From Mimachlamys varia (Eukaryota > Mollusca > Bivalvia > Pectinida > Pectinidae): a stretch of DNA of 64,000 bases. The translations under genes were made by a program, and so were the position numbers. Position 1 is the first letter of the stretch. Every line of letters starts with the position of its first letter. The stretch spans positions 54,393,186 to 54,457,185 of the forward strand of contig OX392529.1 of assembly GCA_947623455.1 (NCBI GenBank), given 5' to 3'. The notes beneath the pieces are model-generated. The model did no database searches. It was not told where the DNA came from and saw only the letters and a program-made list of their open reading frames with translations. Positions 50,101 to 59,100 of the stretch are shown in pieces.

Positions 50101-53100
50101 TCGAGAGTACAATAGAAGTCGAAACTAAGCACTTTCAAATAAATGTGAACTTAACACGAGTATTTATATTTACTCTTATTCTTTAGATAATTATGAAATC
50201 TTTATAGGTATTGGTGCTAATTCGTCTGCACCATATTACTATTGTATTTTTTATATATATTACACACGAGACTCGAATCAGACGTAAGTGAAGCTCTATG
50301 AAAAGACATTTGTTCCGTGTGAAGATTGTTGATAACCAATTATGTACCTGTGGACAGCTTTGAGGAACTGAGGATGTCGGCCACTTTTTTCTTATGTGTA
50401 AGCATTAATTTTAATGCAGCATGAGTTACACTTTTTAGAAAACAAATTCATTATATATATATATATATATATATACAGTAAATTTAAATTTCAATTTATT
50501 TTTATTTAGCAATGTAAATCTGACCGTAGATACGAATACAGAGGTATTCAAATACGTGAACCTTTTCGTCAACTCCAGCAATAGGTTTGAAGCAAGGACG
50601 TAGGGATATAATTGTATAAATGTAATCATGTAAATATCTATCTAGAGCTACAATTTGAAGAAAAGGCGTTGATAAGTTGAAATAACTTGTGCATAATCCT
50701 CCACTCAACTTTAGGGCAGGGACGTATATATAACGTCCCTGATTAGGGTAATACATGTAAATATGTTTATCAACAAATCAATCTTTTATTCTTACCGAGA
50801 TATTACATGTATCAGGGACGTATCTCACATTATATACGTCCCTGCATGTATGAAGTGAAACCCGTATATTTTCATCCCCTCGCACCTCTGAGAAGACACC
50901 CATGTAAAGCAAATTCAAATGTCGAGCGTTTCGACGGCTTCGTGAAATTTGGCCAGCTGCGCCAGGCCTAATTTAACTTCAGTGGGCTAGCGTCTCAATA
51001 AGTGATGAAACTGTACATTCATAGAACTATTAGGATACATAATGAACATACAGGACTGTCTGAGGCTTTTAGGCCCATGCTAATGCAGACTGAGTCATTG
51101 TTTAGCTGTTTGACCGCGAATTTTGACGAAAAGGGCAAACTTACGACCAGTAATCGCAATTAAATTAATGTCCGCGATATGTATATAAATGAGATTTCTT
51201 TCTGTAAAATGTTAATATCATTGCTACCTTTTCACAAACTGAAAGAGTTGAGTACTACAGGCCTATAATCGGTTTCTTTACAAGCGCATATATTTTCAGC
51301 AGGCAGGCCTTCCAAATTTGATTATGAGATAGTCGACGTATTTATCAAACCCACTCTTTTTAAATAACATTGTAATTGATAAAAAAATAAGTATTATATC
51401 GATTGCATAATTATCAACACAACCATAAAGTATGCATTTTTCTTAAAAGAATCATACACGGCCTATCTATCACCTACATTGTATGATAATCTAGTAGGGG
51501 TGACCGCGTATCAGTCAGTAAAACAAATACATATATATTGTAACGCACCTAAAACGCTAACCCACGCTAAAACGGTAACGGAAACGGAACGAAAACGCAA
51601 CGTAAACGGAACGAAAACGCAACGGAAACGGAACGAAAACGCAACGTAAACGGAACGAAAACGCAACGGAAACGGAACGAAAACGTAACGGTAACGGAAC
51701 GGAAACGCAACGGACTTTTGGTAAAGAAAAACGGTCCAGGGTCTGTAACAGGCATGTGACATTAAGAGAAACATGTTTTCCACTAAATCTAGTGCATTTC
51801 CAATCTCCATAACTAAAAGTAAGCTATTTAATGTACACATGAAGATGTTTCAAAGTTGTATCTAAAATCAATGGAAATTACATCATTTTCTCGATATTTT
51901 ATATGACTGGTTAAAAAAACACAATATTAAGAGGAATTCACCTCAAAATGCATGATATTAACCAAATTAAATTACATAGATTATTATATAGAGAGAAAAA
52001 CGGTGCTTGGGGAAAAACATGATAGAAAGAGGAATGTGATATTAACAGGAGTGATATTAAGTGGAGTGTACTGGTATAATTTTATTGATAAGACAATGGT
52101 ATTCGAGTAATCTGAGGTTGTTTGAATGTGTATGAACTTGGTCGGACCAAATGAACTGTTCGACGAATGAGGGGTATTCGAGTAAATTGTGTTCGAGTAT
52201 TTAGTGTTTTGCTGTAATTTATCATCAAATTTAGATATCTTTCCAGAAGTCAGTATTAAATGTTATAGCCATACAATTGTTATTTGTGGTTTTGTAATTT
52301 TCATTGGATCCCGTGCCGTTATTTTGCAGCCATGTATATAGTGTTCCGGGGTATACCAGACACACCTTTTAGTGACCCTGCCGAGGCCGTCATGGGCATG
52401 TTTATGATGTCACTGGGAGAATTCGGCGATTATTACGAATCGTTCGATAACACAAACTACGCCACACTAGGAAAAGTGAGAACCGGGGCTAATACCTGTC
52501 TTCTCTCTCCTGTTTCTTTTAACCTTTTATTTTAGATCATGTTGATGTCACCTACCTGTTTTAATGGTTAATTTCTAAATGTGGTAACTTTTATTTTGCA
52601 TGTCCCCTTGCATTGTTCAGGTGGAAAGTTTTTTCCTCTTTTGTGCAGTATAATCATTTGGGAACCTTTATTTGGAAATACTCGCCTCTAGATGATTGGT
52701 CTGTAATCATTGCCTAAAAACTGAGCAATTGTCCAGACTTTCATCCGTCACAGTAAATAATAAAATTTAAAAAAGGATCCTCCGCCATTGTAATGCTGTA
52801 AACATACATATTTTAATGGTAATCTTATTTAAGCGATTTTCGCTCCGAAAGCATACTGCTAAATTACGAAAAATTAGTCTTGTGAATGAAAGTGAAAAAT
52901 TGATGTACAAATGTAATATGTTGTTTGAAAAATCTTTGAAAATGAAAAAAAATACATATAGATATAAAAAAAGAACAAAAAACAAAGACTTTGCCGCAAA
53001 GCCTTTCTGCCCTCTCAGGCTTCTTCAGGCAGACAAATTGAGTCCGCCTGAAGAAGCCTGAGAGGGCAGAAAGGCCTTGCGGCAAAGTCTTTATTTTTTG

Positions 53101-56100
53101 TTGTTTTTTATATTTAACTTCGCAAGGACAATTAATAATTTTTTTTATATATAGATATAAAAAAATTTGATTGGCTAATTACAGTGTCTGTAAATTACTT
53201 CCAAGTATTATGGGTGCGGAAATTCATCGTTGCACCTATCTGGGTAAATTTGGTAATTGCTAAAATTTGAGTCTGCCTAAAATATGTATGTTTTTTTTAC
53301 AGCAATGCATAGATTCTGATATTGTACGAGATGACAAAACTTTCCTTCCCTGTTGTCACTGTTGATGTGTTATTGTAATGTCACTTGTTGTATATAATAA
53401 TGTTGTACAGTATATTTCGGTTGACGGGTCCGAGTGCAAGTATACCTTATATCTATACCCCACTTTTGATATGACACATAACCCCTTAACTTGTCTGTCT
53501 AATTATAACAAGCCTCTTCACAATTCGAATTGACAGTGCCATGTGATCAATCAGGTCATTATTCTTTCATAAATGGCAGATCTATATTAACCAATCAGAT
53601 CATTTGTTTCTTCAAACAAATCAGATTGACCAATCAAATTGTATGACTTATCCTTTTGAAAAAAATAAAGTTTTTGAGCTATGTATCTCAGACCGCATTC
53701 AATTTTTGCGATAAACTTTTTCAGAAACTTGGTGTTAATTTCTTCGGGTCACATATATTTTGTGAAATTAATATATATTAAAATCTTGTTAAAGACATAA
53801 TATTAATATATCTAAATTAGGAACACAGTAAAATTTTGTTCAGGTTGATGTTAAATAAATGATAAACTTTATTCATTTTCTAACAATTATGAAACAAGCT
53901 ATCAAACTTCCTGTTATCACTCCCACAGTAAAATTTTGTTCAGGTTGATGTTAAATAAATGATAAACTTTATTCGTTTTCTAACAATTATGAAACAAGCT
54001 ATCAAACTTCCTGTTATCACTCCTGTTGGGCCGGATGTTAGCGCGATTGGGGTCTAATTGTGGGAGGAAACCCGAGTACCCAAAGAAAACCCACGTGGTC
54101 GGGCAGATAACTGACCCCATACTTTTTCATGTCCGGTCAGGGAATCAAACTCCAGGCGCCTTGGTGAAAGGCAAGTGCGCTATCCACTACACCATCCAAC
54201 CACCCTAATATTTATGTTAGACAATAGCTTTTAAGTGATAGCTGATGGTTTGTCATGCTCAAGCAGTATGTACAGTCTGGTGTACAGAGGTAAAACCCTT
54301 AGGCCCAGACAAGGGTCAGTTTGATTCACTGACCATCAGGGGAGGGGATCACTTTCTAGGGTAATATAGGAGTTGTCTTGGCCCAAACAGAAAAGTTACG
54401 CTTGAGCAATGTTCTGTGTCATCATGTTGGTATGGTACTCTCAGTGGTTTTCTGTTTGTATTATTACTGGTATACAAGTATGTGTCAATGGTAACCATTG
54501 CTGGAAAACAGATCTAGCTGTCCATATAGAATCTGAAGTATTCGCAAATTTTATGTTGTCATTACTTTTGAGTTTAATTTGCTTTTATTGTTTAGCTTAT
54601 TTAGCTGCCAATATTATGTGATAGTATTATACAACATTAGCTGCCATATATGTGATAGTATTTACATGTTATTTTGATTTTCTTTTCATTACTTGATTGT
54701 TCTTTGTATTTTGTTGCTGAATATATTATTTGATCGGTACACATTTGTTTCAGTTCTAGACTTCACTTTTGTGTTAACAGTGTGTTTTGTATGAGGGGCT
54801 ACAGGGGAGTCACCATGTTATTAAAAAAAAAGATAATTGTTAATCCAGCCCATATCAATACAAGGGCTGGGGATACATCCTTCCAATTAATGCTGAGGTG
54901 TCCGGGGTGGGGGAAAAGGGTGTCTTATTAAATCTGGAATAGGGCAAGAGGGGTGTTTTATTAAAGCAGGGATGGGGAAGAGGGGTGTCGTAATAAAGCT
55001 GGGGAAAGGGGGATATCTTATCAAAGCGGAGCAGGGGAATGGGAGCGGTGTCTTATTAAAGTAGGGGTGGGGGAAGGGGGTGTCTTATTAAAGTGGGGGT
55101 GGGGAAGGGAGTGTCTTATTAAAATGGGGGTGGGGGAAGGGGTGTCTTATTAATGTGGGGTGGGGCAAGGGGGTGTCTTATTAAAGTGGGGGTGGGGAAG
55201 GGAGTGTCTTATTAAAATGGGGGTGGGGGAAGGGTGTCTTATTAAAGTGGGGGTGGGGGAAGGGGGTGTCTTATTAAAGTGGAGGTGGGGGAAGTGGGTG
55301 TCTTATTAAAGTTGGGGGTAGGAGAAGAGGGTGTCTTATTAAAGTTGGGGGTTGGGGAAGGGAATGTCTTATTATAGTGGGGGTGGGGGAAGGAAGTGTC
55401 TTATTAAAGTGAGGGTGGGGGAAGGGGGTGTCTTATTAGAGTTGGGGGTGGGGGAATAGGGTGTCCTATTAAAGTTGGGGGTGGGGGTGTCTTATTAAAG
55501 TTTGGGGTGGGGCAAGAGGGTGTCTTATTAAAGTTGGGGTAGGGGGAGGGAGTGTCTTATTATTAAAGTGGGGGATGGAGGAAGAGGGTGTCCTATTAAA
55601 GTTGGGGTTGGGGTGTCCTATTAAAGTTTGGGGTGGGGCAAGAGGGTGTCTTATTAAAGTTGGGGGTAGAGGAAGTAAAGTGTCTTATTAAAGGGGAGTT
55701 GGGGGAAGGGATTGTCCAATCAAAGAGTTAGAGTGTGGTGTCTTATATATGGGATGGGGAGTTGGGTTGTCTGATCAAAGGGAGTGGGGAAACGGATAAG
55801 GGGGGGGGGGGGGGAGGGGTAGGGGGGATGTACTAGGTGTCTCATGCCCAGACAGGCTTTACCAAGTACAAGGGAAACATGGTGATCTCCTAGCAACCTC
55901 ACTCTCTCTTCTCCTGTTTGCAGCTTTCTACATCGCCTTTAATGATAATAATTGTGATCCTAGTCAAAATGCATGTGTGTTCAATCACCCTATTGAGTCG
56001 ATGCTAGGCCTGTTTACCATTACCGTGGGAGACTTTGACGATGTGTACGACACGTTCAGTTCGTCCAAATACCCAGACCTCCTTAAAGTAAGTCCACCAT

Positions 56101-59100
56101 CACACATACAGATCCACCCTCACAACATGTGTATATATTATATATATGCTACACGCTATTATGCCATTATTCACATATTATGCCATTTGAACAAGTGGAC
56201 AAAAAATATTATTGAATTCAGCAGTTTCAAGAAGTTTGAAATTGCATCTGAAACAATATATAAAAAAAAAAATCAGAGAATACCAAAGCGTTAGCAAAAG
56301 CATACTCTGAACTCAAAATCGATTATACTAGAGGCAAAATAGGATCAAAAGACAGATTTACATGGAGACTCAGCTCGTAAAAGCACAAGAGAATAAGACC
56401 AGGTGTTCCTGAAGAGTAAGCATCTTCTGCTTCATAATAAAATCACTTCTGATTCACCTCAAGTACTTAATGGCAATTGTATCTAAAAAACTGACCAGTA
56501 ATCTGGATCCACCTGCACATGTGGTGAAGGTTTATAGTTTTGAATGCCAAGGCACTTGTGACTAGAAAAGGGGTAAAATACTCGTCTATAGGAGTAAAAA
56601 AAAACAGGAAAGGAATAATAATTCATATTTTCATGTTATTTTACCACTATTCCGGTTATTTTACCCCCTGATGAGATAAAGTACTCTTTTAAATAGAGTC
56701 TGATGATAATTTAAAAAAAAAAATGATATATGTCTGGACAGCTCTTTGTTAAAATTTCTGTTTGGTCAGAAATGGATTTATGTGGTAGTATATGAAATGT
56801 TGTGCATACAAAAATGGGATAGAAAACGACTTGCACATTTTTTGCTCAGTGTGTAAATGTCTAAGATATTTCTTGGATATAGATTTATACTGTTGCCTGT
56901 AATGAACACACAAATATCATGCCCGTTACATGGACTCTATAAACCAGGAGATAAGTGATAATTTGTTGGACACATTCTTTCCTGATGTTTTCTGTGCTAA
57001 AAGTTGGTAGGTTTTTGCAAAGTATTAAAAACAATATGGTAGATGTATTGTTTGCTTTCCATATATGATATAACAACTGCAATACTGTAAATATAATTAC
57101 TGTGTGAGTATTATATATACACGGCATCCATATTTACTGTGTGAGTATTAATTAGTATACATTATATGATTATATTTACTGTGTGAGCATTAGTATGTAT
57201 ACATACATGACATCCACATTTTCTGTGTGAGTATTGATTAGTTTACATGACACCGATTATATTTATTGTGTGAGCAGTAGCTAGTATCTTTGACACCATA
57301 TTATATTGTGTAGATATTGTGATGATATATTTATTGTGTGAATGTATTGTTGTGGGTCACAGTAAAATGTTGTAGCTGGATTTATGTTATCATTTGAATC
57401 TGTCCTAGTTGTTGTGCATTGTCCAATCCTCGATATCCAGGAGTTGCCCTCACCTATGCTCTCTACACCCCTGGAATATGTCATTGTAAAACTGAAGGCA
57501 TGCTCAGGTAAAAAAAATCCTGACCAATCACTAGGCGGCATGCCTGTCATTTGAAGATTACAAAGGAGCTGCAACTGACATCAAAGCCTGTCAATCTTTA
57601 CCGTTTTGTGACCACGAGATTCTTTTTATGTACATCACAGGTTCAAACAAGTCTTGCCTCTTCAATAACGTGGCGCACCCGGAGCCGTCAGTTTTGCCAT
57701 GACATTATTCGAGGGGTGTAGAGAGCATAGATGAATGTAACCCATGGATGTTGCGGATGGCGTTGTCCTTGATATTGGGGTTTTCACACACAAGAGAGTT
57801 GTCTCCCATTTATATCGTTAGTTTGCAGAGGAAACAACGTCTTTAGTCTTCAGTTTCCGGTGTTTACGTTGCCTTCCTAGCAATATTGTGACATAACAAT
57901 GGAAATAATATATTCAAGCTTGCCCCGGTTTCACAAACATTTCTTCTTAACTTCAGGAAATTCATTAACTTAAAAATCTCCATTATATAAGCAAAGCATT
58001 ACAGAAGTTAAGGAAAAAACTCTTAAGTTAAGGAACTTCCTTAACTTTTGTTTTGCTTTCCTATGAAGAATTTTTATGATAAGGAATTTCCGTAAATTAA
58101 AGGAATGTTTGTGAAACTAGGGCCTGTACTTCTACTCAAAAGGGATTCTGGTTAGTTATATAGCTTAGTCCTATTTACGAAAATGATATGTTGTCACCTT
58201 AATTTATATACAGGGTATACCTGTACTTGATATCGTGTTAAAATTCCATTGATTAATCTTAATATTGTCTTCAGTTTCATTATATATGTCACCCTATATG
58301 GTTTGTATGCTAATTTATACAGATGTAAATTTGATCTGACCAATAAAAATGATTCTCTGATAGGTACCTTTTCTTGCCTTTGTGGCCACATTAAAATTAA
58401 TCTACACAGTTTCCATGTATTGATTGGTTAATTAATATTAATGATCCCTGTCTGCTGAAATCCCTTTTAACAAAACCCCATCTCAGGTCTTTGATAAAAC
58501 TTCCTTATGGTAAAAACGACTTTGTCACACCAAAACTTACACCGTTTCTTTTCATGTTTGGCACTTTTAACAGTTTGTTTTCCCCACCAACAACCTAAAC
58601 AATAACAGTCCTTCGGTTTCCATAAAATGTGGTATATGTTCTATTCATCAAAAATGTAGTTGACAGCTAGTGTTGAGAACCATCATGTTCCTCAGAGCTG
58701 GCAATGTCAAGAACCATCAACACATTTTTCAGAAAACTAATTTGCCATACCTAAGATCAGTCAACCCCTCTGGAACTTACAATGTCAGTTTTTATTTAAT
58801 TTGAAATCTTGACAATCTACCTGACAACATGACAAGGATATGGAAAGTCTATATATCATATGTCAAAACTGATAATATCATTTTGATGCCAGACTTAATT
58901 GTAATGCATATTGTAGTGCAGATTTTGAGCTATATTTAATTTCTTGCACTACTGTCAATTTTCCCACATGTAAATTTGTAAACAGTAGTGTAAATAAAAT
59001 GGAATTTATAGATAGAAGATTTAAGTTAGTTTAAGTTCATTCTCTTCTGCCAAGGTTAGGTATTATATAATATACTTGTGAGTGTTTCAATAAAGATTAT

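Larger units (their letters stand above)
17680..52329. other. giant intron between the S5 exon and pore exon 8a
   Basis: This is a 34.6-kb intron containing a Tc1-like transposase gene on +, a BEN-domain gene on -, and many repeats. Named repeats are entered separately. In stretches with no entry of their own (about 18000-18500, 19200-20200, 24400-26300, 29000-30000, 42900-44500, 46100-46900, 48500-50700 and 50900-51500) I see AT-rich sequence and no gene on either strand. Confidence 0.85.

Noticed and set aside
54899..55830. CRISPR-like or coding repeat
   Set aside because: The units are contiguous with no unique spacers, in an animal intron, and every frame is interrupted. It is a minisatellite.
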